Source of the DNA: Hirudinaria manillensis
Lineage: Eukaryota > Annelida > Clitellata > Hirudinida > Hirudinidae
Assembly: GCA_034509925.1 (NCBI GenBank)
Contig: CM067527.1
Coordinates: forward strand, 5,616,001 to 5,680,000
DNA length: 64,000 nt
Reading direction: 5' to 3'
Below the pieces are notes generated by a model. It had not been told where the DNA came from. It ran no database searches and worked only from the letters and a program-made list of their open reading frames with translations. Below, piece by piece: positions 1-15,080 of this stretch; the stretch's first letter is position 1; every line of letters starts with the position of its first letter. Made by a program: the position numbers and the translations under genes.

Positions 1-717
1 CGATTGCCAGATGACAAAGATAACTTATCAGTCTCACCGATATCATGACCATCGTTGTGTAGTCGTTCGTAGAGTTTGTAACTGTGGTGAACCAATTCCG
101 TCTCCGTGGGATTGGCCTTGACACGACCTACAGCTCCCGACCCCATCCAAGTGGAGCCGCATCCCAACCTTGAAAGGCAGGGATTAAATTTAATGCGAGT
201 GCAGCAATAATAGGCTTATGAATTAAAATGATTTGTATAAATCCAAGATAAATGTAAACAACTTTCAACATTTAATAAGAATCAATATTCATGACAATGA
301 CAATGCCAGTACTCTGGAGACATAAAAGTAAAGTCACCTATTTTAAGTTGGTCACCTAACTTTTAAATCACAGCTATTGTTATGAAGTAATTGAAACAGA
401 TTCATCAGCTTTATTACAAAAACATTCTGTGTCAACATTAATAGAAGCGTCAATGTCAAAATGTGAGACACTCACCTCCCTTTCTCAAGGAGTAAAACAT
501 TTGTGATTCCTGCTTCTGCAAGGTGGTAAGCAAGAGAGCAGCCTATGATTCCACCTCCTGCAATAACAACCTCAGCTTCCTGAGGTAATTCCTCTCTGGG
601 AAAATTCCCATTGGCCAAGTGTCTCGATTGGAGAATGAAATTTGTTGGCAGTTTTAAGATTTTGTGCCTATTAGTGATGAGGCACTTACTACCAGCTCTG
701 GAGATAAGGTTATGCAT
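1..717 (-). CDS. FAD-dependent oxidoreductase of the DMGDH/SARDH/PDPR family, 5' part only
   Basis: Two minus-strand exons are visible, at about 717-471 and 168-1; the gene continues past the left edge. The likely start is the Met at 717, followed by a basic, Ser/Leu-rich stretch ([18 protein letters not shown]) that looks like a mitochondrial presequence. After it comes the Rossmann dinucleotide-binding motif [20 protein letters not shown] ending in LLLEKGR, the usual beta-alpha-beta FAD site with its terminal acidic residue. The splice restores [16 protein letters not shown], equivalent to the G-T/S-T-W segment after the FAD fold in dimethylglycine and sarcosine dehydrogenases and in the pyruvate dehydrogenase phosphatase regulatory subunit. 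These are matrix enzymes of one-carbon or PDH control. The catalytic and folate-binding parts are outside the window, so the exact member cannot be chosen. Confidence 0.75.
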
Positions 718-2027
718 AAGCCTTTTCGCTGGGAGGAGGGTTTGTTCTTCAACTAGAAATAAGAGATGAAACATTTTGAGTGCTTACCTTATATACGATT
801 CACAAAGAATCATGCAGATAACTTAAATCTGAGGGTAACACGAATTCAGGAAAGCAGAAACAGGCCATGAATTTCAAAATGGCAAGTGCTCTCACTTTGA
901 ATTCGTAATATTCCGACAACTTTACGAGCAATTTGTCTAAGACGTATGAAATATAAAATCTAAAGATCGAGATATTTACTTATTTGGTTACCAAATGAGG
1001 CTTCGGCAAACTGAAAGTCATTGACCCAACCAAGATAAATGTCACATTCGCTTTTGGATAACGCCTTTGAGAGAAACTACATCTTAAGATCCAATTTTAA
1101 ATAGCGACTTTGCAATGCCTTCAACTGCCGACTACCAAAGTGCAACTTTATCGCTGGGCACCCTTTGCCTTTTAATTCAATGCAGGATTAATAAATATAC
1201 AAAAACAAAGCAGCATCGGAATCTATGCTTCTAAATGCTTGAAAAGTCAAATAAATAATTTAATAAAAAACACTTTAAATGCTAGCTAGATTTAACGTAC
1301 AATCTTAAAAGTTCGAGAACATAGTATTTACTTTTGATAAATTAACATTTAAGCTATTTATGCATTTTCGAATATCACAAATATAATTAAAGTTTATAAA
1401 AACTAATTTTAATCATAGTTTAGACACGTTCAAGTCCAGACATGCTTTGGCGGCTCTTGTTGCCTGGACGCTGCTCAAATTTTGTGTTTGCTTTTAACAT
1501 CAAGCTTTCGTCCCCGTGTCGTGGAATCATTCTCAAATGTAACGAGTGAGATTTTGTGTGGCCTGAATGAATAAGGCTCTATAATAGGAATTCAATTGGT
1601 ATGATCTTCCTGTTCAACCTGATTGGCTCATCGAAACATCTGTTAATGTTATTGATCTGTTACTATTAGAAGATGACAAAATTGAGATGCATGACTGTTT
1701 AAGTTCGCTAGTTGTGTGTGACCATGGATGACGACAGGATAGCAGTTTCTTATGCTATCTCTGTGTATTTGGTAGAGTTTAAATGAGTTTGTACTACTTT
1801 CTCTGGGATCAATTTTAACATTGATACTGAATATTACTTACAATTTTGACTTAAAACAGAACAATTGGATTTTTTTTTACTAAAACTCAACGAAGCTTTT
1901 GTAGAAATTATTTTTATGATTAATATTTTAAGACCACACAATGTGCAACAAAATATTGTGAACAATCTATTGAAACGATCGTGAAAAAACAGAGCAATAC
2001 AACAAGCAGATGATATCAGGTGAAAAA
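718..2027. other. Intergenic region between two divergent genes
   Basis: AT-rich DNA of 1.3 kb separating the minus-strand oxidoreductase from plus-strand CPLANE1. It presumably carries both promoters and the non-coding first exon of the oxidoreductase, because a good acceptor (ttttctag-like) lies just 5' of its first coding Met. No convincing ORF, RNA gene or repeat was seen. The short ATG-led stretch at about 1723 stops after some twenty codons. Confidence 0.5.
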
Positions 2028-5000
2028 ATGAATGACTTGACTCTGGAACTGCAAATACTTGCCTATACAGACATCAAAAAGGCTCAACCCTTTGCAAGAA
2101 TGGCCTTTACAAACAGGGTTAGTGAAGATTTATGACTAAGAAGTACTCCAGTGTTTAGATTTTGAATTTCTATGCATGTAAATAATTTATAATTTAAAGA
2201 GCATCTTCCTCCTGGATCAAAGGAGCCTTTGTACTCTGTACATGGACAGTGGAAAGACAAAGAACCCTCCGTGGGAGATACAGAAATTACTTGACGAGTG
2301 CCTCCTCGTAACAGTTTCCGATAATGGTTTGTTTATTCTTTATATGATTGATCGACAGTTAACACAATAACGTAATTAATATTATGTAAATACTTTTTAA
2401 AAAATTATTTCACTTTAAACATTTTTTGCTTTGTAATAATTAGCATCATCACTGAATTTCAGGCTGCTTTATAGGAGGCATTACAACAGAAGGAAATATA
2501 TTTTTGTGGGATAAAGAAAATGATATTCACAGGATTGTCAGTGGCATGCTCATGCTCGCCTCATACCATGATAGAAGATTTTTGTCAGGTCAATTCCTTT
2601 TAAGTTTTAAAAAATTAATTATGAGATCCCAATTTAAAATATTTAGGAGTCCAGGTATAGAATTTAAATAGAATAAAATGTAATAATAGTAGGCAGTTTA
2701 TATATTATCTGTAGACTAAAACTTTGAAAATTATCTTGTGATAAAAAAGTGAATTTACTGAATAATTTACTGAAGACGCCAAATGTTGAATAAGATAAAG
2801 TTTTAAATAATATAATATTAATACATATTAACTTTTTATTAGTTAACTCAGCAGTCTTTAAACTGATTATCTCGATTTGCCATTAAAGATGCTGGCTTAT
2901 CCCTGCCATATCTTTGCATTGGTGACACTGGCCTCCATCTCCTTGTTGTCAACTCCAATTTCCAACTTTTCTTATGGGAAGCATCTGACATTAACAGGAA
3001 CTATGGGGCTTATGGACCAGATAAAAAACTGCTAAGGAAAGCAGACAATAAGGGGATATTGTCAGGAGGTTGGTCCTTGATATCACAGCCTCCTGAAATA
3101 AAAATTCCTTCGTTCGGAGATCACGAGGCTTGCATTCACTCTGTTTTTGTCCAGAACAGCAGTGTAAGTCTTGTATAGTTGTCAGTAATAATAATATTAA
3201 CAACAGTATCATTAATAATAATAATATTAACAATAATAACGTTAACTTCTCATTCATTCAGACATGTGGTTACCATTGCCTGTGTTCAATCGTTTTTTAT
3301 GACATCGGTTCAAACCTAGTCGTCTCCACTCTTAAGATCCTATTTGATGACAGAAGATCCTCATTCATGGGGTAGATGTGACCTCAGTTATTTTGGCACT
3401 AAATATGTACATCATGTTGTGCCTTTTCATAATTTTAGAAAAAAAATTGCATTTAGTTTTAGCATTTAAACTAATTTTAATCAACTTATTTGAAAAATGG
3501 TGTAAATATGACAATGTAACTAAATTTTCACCAGTGCTTCTAGATTTGAAGCTGTATGGAAGATGCAGGCCCATTTTCTGGCTTCAATCCTTCCATCTGG
3601 CCAGTCACGTGAGACTATCCAACCTATCAAAGAAATAGGTGCCCTGCTGATAAAGCATTCAAAGGATGGACAAATCATTGCAGTCTCCTTGAATAGAGAA
3701 TCTCCAAAAAGTCACGTGGTATTTTTATCCTCCAATCACTCGTTATTTCTTGGACGAGCCGACATACAAAGCAATGCTACAATTGGTTCAAGTAACAGGT
3801 ACAGTTTGGTGAAAATTGACTTGCAGACTCCAGTTGTATTTTTCTTTTAAATTTGCATTTAATTTCATGTTCCTTTCAAGGCACCATTGGGTAGTTAGCA
3901 TGGAGTGGACATTCAATGATCTCTTCTTGGTCTGCTTAACTGGTTTGGGATGTGCCCACCTCATCGCTCGACTAGGGGGTCCCGTGATGTGCCTTACCAA
4001 GGGCTTTGATTTCAGCCCCCGTCCTATGAGGTGCCTTCCTCTTCATCCCCTCATTTCCTTCAGGTGTGAGCTGTTAAAGATTGTGTTAGCTTGTAGAATG
4101 GATGTGAAAGTTGTCTTAGATTATGATATAATTTTAAAATGGGTTTATAAATGTTCTATATCAGCGATGGCAGTATGGTCACATCGTCAGCCAATTCCAT
4201 GCCTCAGCAGTTTTCTCTGGCCGTTCATCCAAATAGTTCCACTTTCCTCTGCTCAGATGGATACTCCGTATCTGCTATTCAGATAATGACAACACACACC
4301 TGCTTGTCACTAATGCAGGAGATTTCCAATTCAACTTCCGCGTTCTTTAGAATCGTGGAGAAAAAATTTTCCACGAGGATGGACAGGAAAGAAGGATTGT
4401 TTGGTGAATCCAAGGTATTGATAGTGTATCATAATTACTTTATTGAATATCCACTAGTCCTATTTTGGAAACATAAAAAATAATTCACAAAGCATTGCAA
4501 TACATATTTTAAAACCAATTAACATGTTTAGATTATCGATGCTACCAAGGACAAGTGTTTATTGGATTGCAAATATGTTTCATGTTTTAGTTTACTCAAT
4601 TTTAGTGACCCAAAATGAATCCACAGTATATGGATATAATGAATATCAGCTCATCTAAACTTTAAAATAAAGTTTTGTTCTTTAAGTCCAGGAAACTCCT
4701 CAGTGGAGGCATACCTTGTGAACCTCCTTTCAGTTCAGAGGTCACAGAGGTGTTCAAATTTGAAACCACTCCAATAGGGCTTCAGAGCGATGTCCAAACA
4801 TCACCTGTCGGTGCTAGAAACAAAAGGTCAAATTTTCCAGATTCTGGTAAAGTCGAGTTTGCAGGCATAAATGCAGAGGCAAATGAAGACAGGACCAAGG
4901 AGGTGAGGTGATGATGATGACGATGATGATGTCTTGAAGGACAGAAAAGTTGATTTCAACTTTTGCTGACACGATTTGATGTTTAACTTAATTTTCCAAC

Positions 5001-8000
5001 TCCAGCTAAAGACTCTGAATGATTACTTGAATCTGCTCGAAGAGAGATGCATCCATGGATGGACGTTGGCATCATCACATGCTGGCTTGTGGACCTTGGA
5101 ACATGAAATGGTGATGCAGGGAATAATCGAGAATCTAGTTGGGTGAGTTTAAAGCAAGACTTTTAATAATTTAGGTTTGTTGTTGTTAATTAGCTATTAT
5201 TATTATCAATTCAGTTTTTAATTTAATTTCTTAAGTAAGATGTCATGCAGAATTAAATTTTGTACTGTTAATAGCTTTACAAATATTTACATCAAATGCC
5301 AGGATAAAGATGATAATCATATTAATAATAATAACAATATCTATCCTATTATACTTATTAATTATAACATTATTCACTAATAATAGTGACTGCTAATAAT
5401 AATAATAATAATAATAATATTATCGAAATAATATTATATGAATTCAAACATTAATTATTATAAAGGATAATGCACTTAATGATCACCCACGGAGCAGCCC
5501 TAACACCACCTGCAGATCAGACCCCATCTTCGAGTCCCATCGAAGGCAGGGCTAGAATTCAATCCCTCTTCTCACAGGACAGGAAATTCAATCCTGGTCT
5601 TGCTCGAGCCATCGCTCTGTTGGAGAGACTTTTTAAAATTCTGAAGCTGAACTGTAACAATGTAAACAAATCAAAAGGCAGCAGAAGGAATGCCTCCGCA
5701 GGGTCCCTCGTCAGCTGCTCGTTGCTACTCATTCACTGGCTCGTTCAGGCCATTCTCACGAGTCCTTCCAAGAGATCGAAAGTCCACTCTCTGAACGGCT
5801 GCTACAAATTGATCGACGCGACGGAAATGAATCTGACGGAGACGTTTCTCGGTTCGTCCGACCTCTTCGTCGTCAAGGAAATCAAAGCCGAGCCGTGCTC
5901 GGTCTTCTCTTTCGACAAACCCGATCCGATGTTTGCAATCGGGGAGGTGGAAGAGGAGGAGGAGGAGGAGGAGGAAACTAATTCCATTTCAGAATTTCAT
6001 GTGGATGGCAATGAAAGAAAGACTGAACGAATCCCAGAGGACAAAGTTTTAGACAGGAATTTTACCAAATCTGGCTTGGGACACTCGCTTGCCTTGTCAA
6101 ATAAAGCATCCTTAGGAGCTGTGGCATCTCTTGCACGTAAGAAAAGGGGCCTCGATAACGTGGATGCCATAATTTTCCGGAGGTTGTCGTCCGTACTCCC
6201 TTCGACCGGTGCTCCTCCTGTTAACGTCGCGTCCAGGAACGTCCTCGCATGCATCGGTTCTAGGTTTCTATCTATGACGTGTTACGTATAAAAAAAATAT
6301 AATCACGATAATGATTTACGTCGCTTATTTTGCTTCAGGCTGTGTGCCAGCTACAGGCTCGTGTACCGACACGCTTGCAGACACCTAGAGAGGGTCTCCA
6401 GCGAGTGTCAGGACAGAGACCCGGCAGCCATTCGGAAGCAGATGGTAGGAACGAAGAGGATAATGTCCCTGCTCGTGTGCAAGATGGAGGAAATGAGGTC
6501 GCACGTGGTTCCTTATTGTGTCGATCGCTTTAGGACAAAAGCTGGTGAGTAAAGATGATGAAAGTTTTTATGACGTCGACTTAAGAATGGTAATTATGTA
6601 AAGTGATTAAGTCAGTATGAGTGGTGGATTTTTTTTTTCTTTGATGTTGGATATTTTCTTAAACTTTTCTAATAATATTAATAATTGGTTTGTTCATTCA
6701 TTATTTTCTGCAGAAAGAAGATTATTCGATTGCGAGCAGACCACAGCCATCTATACATGGTTGAATGAATTACTGGAATTCAAAGGTGACTTTGCAATAC
6801 TAACATGGAATAGTAATTGTAGTATTTAATAAGATTTTATTGTTTAATAATATCCGTTTTTTGTTATTAATATTTGGAGCTGAAAATCTTTTCTTATAGA
6901 TGGAGCTAATCCAGGTAGAGTCTGTAGAGTTCTCCATTCAATTCTTTATACTCATCTTTCCAGGTAAATGCACACCTTTACAAGTTTCTGTTCTTAAAAA
7001 GTAATCGTCATGCATTCTGCTGGATATTTAATATGGAAACTAAAAACTGGACTTATTTAGAATTTGTTATTTACAAAGTTATTACAATGAAATTTAATTT
7101 CTATAACATGTATTTTTTGTTTTCTATTTAAGAGGTTTTTCTCTGAAATTAAAATTAAATACTTAATATGATGCCCCACAGATATGATGCATTTGGAGCA
7201 ATCCAATTGGTTGACAAGATGGTACGAATTGCTGAAATCAAGCAGTTATGCTGCAGTCCTGATGCAAATCAGGATAGGGAGGATGCAAATATTGGCAGGA
7301 AAAAAACTAGGAATGCAGTGAAACGAAAAAATCTGGAAAATCTCAAAACAGATGTCCTTAACTTTTTTTGGTCCACAGGATCGAGGGTAAGTTATTGTAA
7401 TATGTAATCCTTAATTGTAATTAGGTATGTAAACATGTCACCCTCTTGCATCGTAAGGCACCTCTCCTTTCTGCCGGTTTACCCGACAAGGATGGAGGTC
7501 CTGTCCGGTCGGTCGCTCGGCCCATGAAATTGTTTCTGAATCTCCCCTCGAAAAGACTGTTCCAGACCATGGGAAGGTTCATGGCACGATACTTTGTGTG
7601 GGGTTGCGAGCCCTTCATCCATCCGCCCCATCAGCCGTACTCTCTTCCACCTCTTTATGAGAACCCGGAAGCAGGTAAAGATCATAATAGGTCAACATCG
7701 TAATAGTTTTTCTGATGTTAATTAATATTAATTTCTGATGCAAATTTACCAACGTCAATAACAACAATGGACCGCCATTTTATGTGATGCTGCATTTCTG
7801 TAATTGCAATAATTTTCATTCATTAATTGCTTAAGATTATGAAAATACAGTTTTAATACAGTATTATATTAAGTAGCTATTCCTTATTATTTATATATTT
7901 ATTTATTTACTTATTATATCATTTATTCCAGTTGACGAAGAACGTCGTCTGCTGCCCATACAGCGTCTTCTGTTGACCAAAGCCATAAACTTGCAGCAAT

Positions 8001-11000
8001 TCGGAACAGTTTGGAGTCCAGTAAGGGCCCTGCAGTACCTCTTGGTTTCCGGTCTGTTTCAGGATGCCATATGGTACCTTCGCAACCTTGGAAATGTCAG
8101 GGCTGCCGTGTCCGTTGCTGCCGTCGTGGAGTACAGGAAGAGCGTCGTGAAGTCAGAAAGGAATATGTAAGTAGTGATCGTGGTGATGGACGCATATTTT
8201 GATATTAAGTTGATATTAAGTAATATATTGATTATTATTTGTACCTGAAAAATAAAAAAAATATTTCAATTATCAAGCTATTGCATTTAATAAGGGCAGT
8301 AAGAATAACGATATCAATTAATGCAAAGGCGAAGATAACGATCATCTTCTGTGTGTTATTTTGATTTTTTTGAGTTTATGAATTCACGTGGATGACATCC
8401 CTTTCTTTCCATCACCTGCAGATCCAAACTCTCACTTTCTCCTTGCTTTCAAACCCAGAATCTACTCAAAGAAATGGTTCTAGAGCTTGTCACAGGTTTG
8501 TGTTTCTATTGGTCACCATGACCCATCCATTGCTATATTGCAGTTACTATGAATTATAAATTCCTAAATGTTATAAGTAATTTTTAAAAATCCTCTAGTA
8601 ATTTGGTAGTAAAAATCAAAAATTGTCATTCATTTTTAAGCTGATTAAAAGTCATGTTATTCTTTTCATTGACTTGATTGATTCTTGAATGTATTTCAAT
8701 CAGGAAGTCTAAACTCTGATTCATGGATTGAGGATCCATCACAACTCCAAAGCAATTTCACTTCTGCCTTCCTGGCATCTGTCATTTGCAAAGTGGACGT
8801 CTTGACGCCCGTGACGAGGATGATGATGATGGCCGTGCTCGGATTGATTACGAACAAACCACCCGGAAAAGGTGGTCCTGAAGTGCTGGAGTGGCCAGTG
8901 GCAGATGAAGACGAGAGTCGTCGACATTTCTTTGCACATCCTCTCGTTGACGGGGATGTCAAGTTGCCCTTGCCGTCCGTTTATTACCCGCAGCCGGCCA
9001 TATCTACTGCGGTCAGTTTATTTCTGTCAGTATTTTGACTACGAAATGACTTACATTCACATTGCTAAAATCTAAAATCACTGCAAACTCTGATCTTCAT
9101 TATTGTCTCGTGCACCCTAGCAGGACGAAACCCGACTGTCCCGAAGCTACCTGAGAGAGCTACGTGCTCGTATCTTTCTTCAGAGAATATTTTCTCTGGT
9201 TCAGGTGGTCTTTTCAGCAGCTGGTTGTCTTAAACTCCTTGTTTCAAGCTATTCGAGGCTCTTGGTTGAAACTTCTATTAAAGTTGGGGTAGGTGATGAT
9301 TGGTTTTAACAACGTTGGTTTCTGTGTGATAATATTTGTCAATTATGATGAAATCAACTCGATTATTAATTGTCATTTTCATTCATCTCCAGGGATTAAT
9401 ACCATCAGAATTGTTGAAACCATTCCTGGACGGCAGCGAACGGCACGATGCCGGCTTGTCTACGACCGATCTCCTGTCCGATTTCAGAGATTTATGTTCT
9501 TTAATGTGGCTGATGACTTTGAGGGACCAGTTGTTTGAGGTGTTCAGGGAGAAACAAAAGGAGGAACAAGTGCAGATCAGGAAATCCGACGCGGCAGAAG
9601 AAGCCGACTGGTCAACAGTTTGCAGGGATTGCGTGCAGTCTTGCATGAACATGCTTCCATTCTCTCAACTGCTCGGGTTTTCTTCTCGGCTCGACTCTCT
9701 TCTATTGTCCTCTCTCTTTGAACTTCCAAACGACGAAGAGACAGCCTCGACGACCGCCAGATGTTTTCCCAGACCCGAAGCTCTCAACCCCGATTGCAGG
9801 AGTCGCCTCCAGTTGAAACTGAAAGAATGGGAAACTGTCTTCGTCTCTTCTAGAAGTAACGGCAGCAACGGATCGACGATGGCAGCCTACTACTTTAAGC
9901 ATTGCAATTCCGATGCCTCTGACGAGACCGGACAGAGTCCTTCCGAGCAAATAACCTTTCCTAATCTAATCCGGCATGAAAAAGAATCGACCTTCCGACC
10001 TGTGAATAGGCAGGAAAATGAACAAAGTGCTGGAACAAGTGAGGCACAGGTGCCCCAGGTGTACTTAGAACCGAGGTCTTTCGAGGCAAAAGAGGATTAT
10101 ATCCGCTTTCTTGTAGATTTCTTCGAGGTTCTTTTAACAAACAATAAGACAAGAAATTACCTGCCATTAATTCCTAGGAATTTTCACAAAATCAAGAGGA
10201 CAGAATTTGCATCACTGGATGACAAGCCCAATGATGACTGGATGGCCTACCAGGAAGAAGATGCTGAATTTAACAGTAAGAAGAGTCAGAGAGCTGTCCC
10301 GAGTGATACGGAAGCTCCTCTTTCTGGTCTGCTTGGTGCTTTCGGATCAAAAATTGGTGGCACATCAGTGAATGAGGATCAGCAAAAATCGCTGTTGAAT
10401 CTTGCAAAATTTATCAGCAACAGACCATCAAAACGATTTAATGATAATAAAAATAGTAACAATAACACCGAAGGTGATGGTGATGTTGACGAAAATATCA
10501 ACTATAATAACAACAATGCTGGTGACGATTATGAGGGTGATGATGTCAATGAAAACAATGAGAATGCCAATGTTACTCTACCCTCTTCTGAACTCAGCAA
10601 CAACACTTCCAACAATAATTTGGAAAACGGCATGATATCCGGAGACATGCCCTCCGAACTCCAAACAAATATTCCGTCGGCAGAAATCCCTAATAAACCG
10701 AAAGTCGATTTTTCCAACAAGCCGTACTTGCCCGAAGAGCCGGGAAGTGAAATTAGGTTTACGAGTCATTGCATCCAGCCATTGATATTCGAGAGAATGG
10801 ACTTTGGTGCCAATTATCAAGAAACGGAACGACTGGCCAGGTGGCTTTGCACCTGGTCGGATGCCGACAGAGCCCTCGATAAAAGAAGGATTCGGGAGAA
10901 CGTGCCTCCGGTGACCGGCGGAGAGGATGCAGCACCCCGGGCCTCCATCAAAGTGTCCGTTCGATCGAAACTCCTCGTGTATGCCGTGTGGTCGGCCGAG

Positions 11001-14000
11001 AGGCAGGAGATTTACGAGAGGATCAGGACCGAGGTCGCCACCGTACCGGTAGAAATGCAGGTTTCGGAGGAGGAGTTGACGGAGGAATCGAGGAAAGTCT
11101 CGGAAGACTTCGAGATTCGAGACGCTTCGACTCAGTCCGAGGGCGCTCCGAAGATTCCGAGGCCTCGTGAAATGGCAGACAATTTCAATCAGATGTCCGA
11201 TGATGAAGGAAAGGAGTTAGTGATTTCATTTGTTTGTTGCAATGGTAATTGTAATAATAATAATATCATTCTTTTAAATTAATTTCAGAGTTTTTGATTT
11301 AAGTCAAACAAAAATAATTAAACTTTAAATTGGTCAATTTTTGTAATAGCAATTTATTAATAATTTATTCAACTTGGTTTTTGGTTAGGTTTGTGATTTT
11401 GTTTTACTTTTTAAATTTGCTTGTTTTTCTTAATGTTCATTGTGCATATATTCTGGTAAGGGGTCTGAGGAGAAAACTGATAGTGATAATATATATATAA
11501 TATATAATATACACAAATTATATAATACACATTTATATGTAATATTATTTTACCTTGTTTTGTTTGTGTATTTTGATGGAAATTATATCTTTGACTCTTT
11601 ATGGAACCAGTAACCCACAACTTCTGCTGGATGAAGTGACGCAAACAGAACCAACAAAAGAGGAACAAAATAAGACAATTACCTTGGATGCTTTACAATT
11701 GGCTGTCAAGGAGGAGATGAAGAGGATACTTGAGGTAAGAATTGGCTTTCCTTGATGATGATGATGATGATAAATAAATCAATAAAATATAAAACAATTA
11801 TCCTGCTACCATTTTTGTTGCTAAATGATTTCACCAGATTTAACTTGTTAATTTATTCAAATGTTTCAAAAGTCGTGATAATGCTAAATTACACTAAATG
11901 TTCTCACATGTTTTCGTTACTTCCTTGAATTCATTGCTGCTATCATAATCATCACAATCACCATCGTCATCATCATCATCAGGCACAGAACCATGGCATC
12001 CTCTGTGTCCTTGAACATCTGAAATCATCTTCGTATGATTATCAACAAGAACTCAGGGACCTCCTGCAAGTCCTTCAGGTGCCCCTTCAACAACCTTTGG
12101 CATCACAAGCACCTTCTCCACGAAGGTCTCCGACCTCAGGCATCCAAAGAGACCAGTATGCTGTCTATGCGGTAACCGTAGAAACGGAAAATCAGAAAGG
12201 ATTCTCTGGAAACTCTCCTCCTCCAAACAAGGCATCTGCTAACCTGGACCAGCATGGAAAGGTTGTTGACATAATTGCTCTTTGTTATTATTTTTTTAAA
12301 TATTATTATTATTATTATTATTTGAGTTTTAACCTAATTTTTGCAATTATTATTGTTATGACATATTATTACTTATATAGTTGTAATTGTTATTACTTGC
12401 TTCTGTTTATGAAATGGTGTTCCATACTCTTTTCCATACCATTTTCTACCAAAATGTCTTTTTTATTTTTCTTTTGATGCTTGTTGTTTGAAACATAACA
12501 ACAAAATCTTTTCAACAGGAAGAGGGTCATCAACAAAAGCAATTCGTTGGTCTTCCTGGCATCGTTTTTAACGAGTCAACAACCGACTTCAAAGTCGAGA
12601 ATATTGAAAAAGAATCTGAAACGGAGGACGTTAATTTAAACAATAACAATGGCAACAACATCATCATTTGCAAGCAGACCGAGGACAAAGAAGAAAGACC
12701 ACCAAGACTGAAACTTCCCAAAGTGGTTGACATCATCTCGGAGCTCAAGGACTTGATTGGTTCCCATGGATCTTCGTCGTCCAAAGTTGGATTGAAACTG
12801 TTGAAGCTACCACTGAACGGAATGAGTGATCCCACTGCAAACTTGAACGAACAGGAACAAAAGGTTAAATATTTTTTAAATTGAATTTTAATTTATTTAA
12901 ACCGATTGTCAGCTTTGAATGTCAGCTCAGTCGTTTTGCATGATTTTCCTGGCTTTTGGAGCGATGAATTTATTGTCTTTTATTGTCAACTGAGACTCAA
13001 AATTGTTTGCAGTTTTCGAAGCTTATATCTGCTCTCAAGTCCCTACAACTTGACTCCATCAATGGACAGGCTGCCAATCGTAATTGCAATCATCCAATTC
13101 CATCAATCCAGTCTGCTCAACCTTTCTCTCCCAACTTTAGATTCCCAGTTAAACTGAGCAGAAGTGACAACAACGACATTAATAATAATAATAATAACAA
13201 CAACAACAATAACGGCACTAATTACCACCAAAAGAAGAGTTCCGACAAGTCCCGACGGAACGAACCTCGTGCATCCGCCACGAATACGGCCCTCTCGGAA
13301 GACTTTCCTCTCCTTAAAATGCAACCTCATCAACAGAGAAAGCACCTGGCTCTAATAAAAGCCAGTCAGGCCACTCAGAAGCAGCTGTTTCACATCCAGG
13401 AGCAATGTGCTGCACAAGGAAGCGGACCTCAGAAAGCGTCTCTCGCGAGCTCGCATCTTCAGAGACGACAGGATCGACAGTGTCGAAAATCCGGCGAGCT
13501 CCTCCAAGAAACCGACTCCGACGTTCTGCCATGTCCTTGCCTCCCGAGACCGGCAGACAGCCACGTCTACGACTCGATCAAGAAACTCGTCCACAGGCAG
13601 GTCCAAGAATACGAGAAACGCAAGCAGTTCGAACGACTCCAGAACGAGACCATTTTTCAAGTGAGAGGAAGCAAAACCTCTGAGCCCAGACCTTCCACGG
13701 ATCCTTTGCCTAAGAAAGAAGTGGAGGATTATGACTACCCAAGGTGATTGTAATAAAGGTGTACCATTCAGCATGATAGCATGATAAACGTGATAAGGAT
13801 TTTAAAAGGTGATGTCACTCATCACTTCAGAGCAACAACTGTCTTTGGAACAAGTAAATGGTCAAATTGCTAATTGCAGCTGTCAATATTTTAAATGAGT
13901 TTATTCGATTTAAAATCTAAATTTAATTTATTAAGTCTTTTGAAATAATGCCTCATTTTTCACTTGAAATTGCACTTAAGCTTGCACTATATGATATCAT

Positions 14001-15046
14001 TGAAGTGACATTTTGTTCATTCACCATTTAGAATCTCGACATCATCCCTTCACAAAACCATCCTGAAACCTTCCCCTGAAAAAGTGGAATTGAACTGTCA
14101 AACTCTCCAAGTATTGAAAGACCAACAAAACATTCCAACGCCGAAGAAACACTCGGAACCCCCGCCTCGGCCCGATCTGGATGCGACGCACGAACCCTTT
14201 GACGTACGGCCTTTGAGAGGTGATGATTATGATGACGGTGGTGACGATGATCATAGCACGGTGACACTCGTTAGAATTAATAATGCAGCGACTCCACAAG
14301 CACGACGTCCCCCGTCGCACTTCGGCATCGTCGGACCGACGAACGCTCAACTTCAACTCCTCGCCGCGACGGGCGTTCGATCTCCGTGTTGCCCGAGGTC
14401 TACCCCGATGACCGTTCCCAGGACCAGTGCAGAAGACGCTAAGAAAGTGAGACGATCGGTGGCATCGGCTCGTCTTGGCTGCTGTTGTGGTTCTTGTGAG
14501 GCAGTCCTCACCATTTCCATTGTTATCAATCAGTAACATTGTTATCGATCCATAGCACTGTATCGTTCGTTATCTGCTCTCTATATCTTGTTATCACATT
14601 TCTTGTTATCATTGCTATGCTTTATTGTGATTCTAGGTATCATTATCATTTTTATTGATGAAATTGTTAAATAAATGCAGCAATTGGAAAGATGCCAAGA
14701 GAAGCTGGAGGAAGCAAAAGAGGAAATCATCATGTTGAAGAAGGCACTGGTAAGATGGCAGATAGAAAACCAATTAAAAATGCTGACAACAGCGATGATG
14801 ATGATGACGATGACGACGACGATGATGATATCACTGGAAGCATTTTTGCTTCAGGACCAGGAGCTTCATCGCATAGAGGACCAGAAAGATGAACCTGTTG
14901 TTGTTGCTGAAGACTTAAACTTGGAAAGTGTTCCAATTAAAATGGAAGACAACAAGGAGGATGATGTCCTGATGTTGAGTGTTATGGAACACGAATTGGA
15001 GGTTTGTGAATCAATGCACTGCTTGCAATGGCTATTCGTTTTCATC

Positions 15047-15080
<34 letters not shown>

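Noticed and set aside
1723..1790. Short ATG frame resembling an acidic N-terminus (MDDDRIAV)
   Set aside because: It ends after about 20 codons with no donor or downstream exon in phase.
2010..2027. Upstream in-frame ATG as the CPLANE1 start
   Set aside because: The conserved family N-terminus begins at the Met at 2028; the six extra residues have no counterpart.
3300..3330. GGTTCAAACC as a tRNA T-arm
   Set aside because: It lies inside a CPLANE1 coding exon and no cloverleaf surrounds it.
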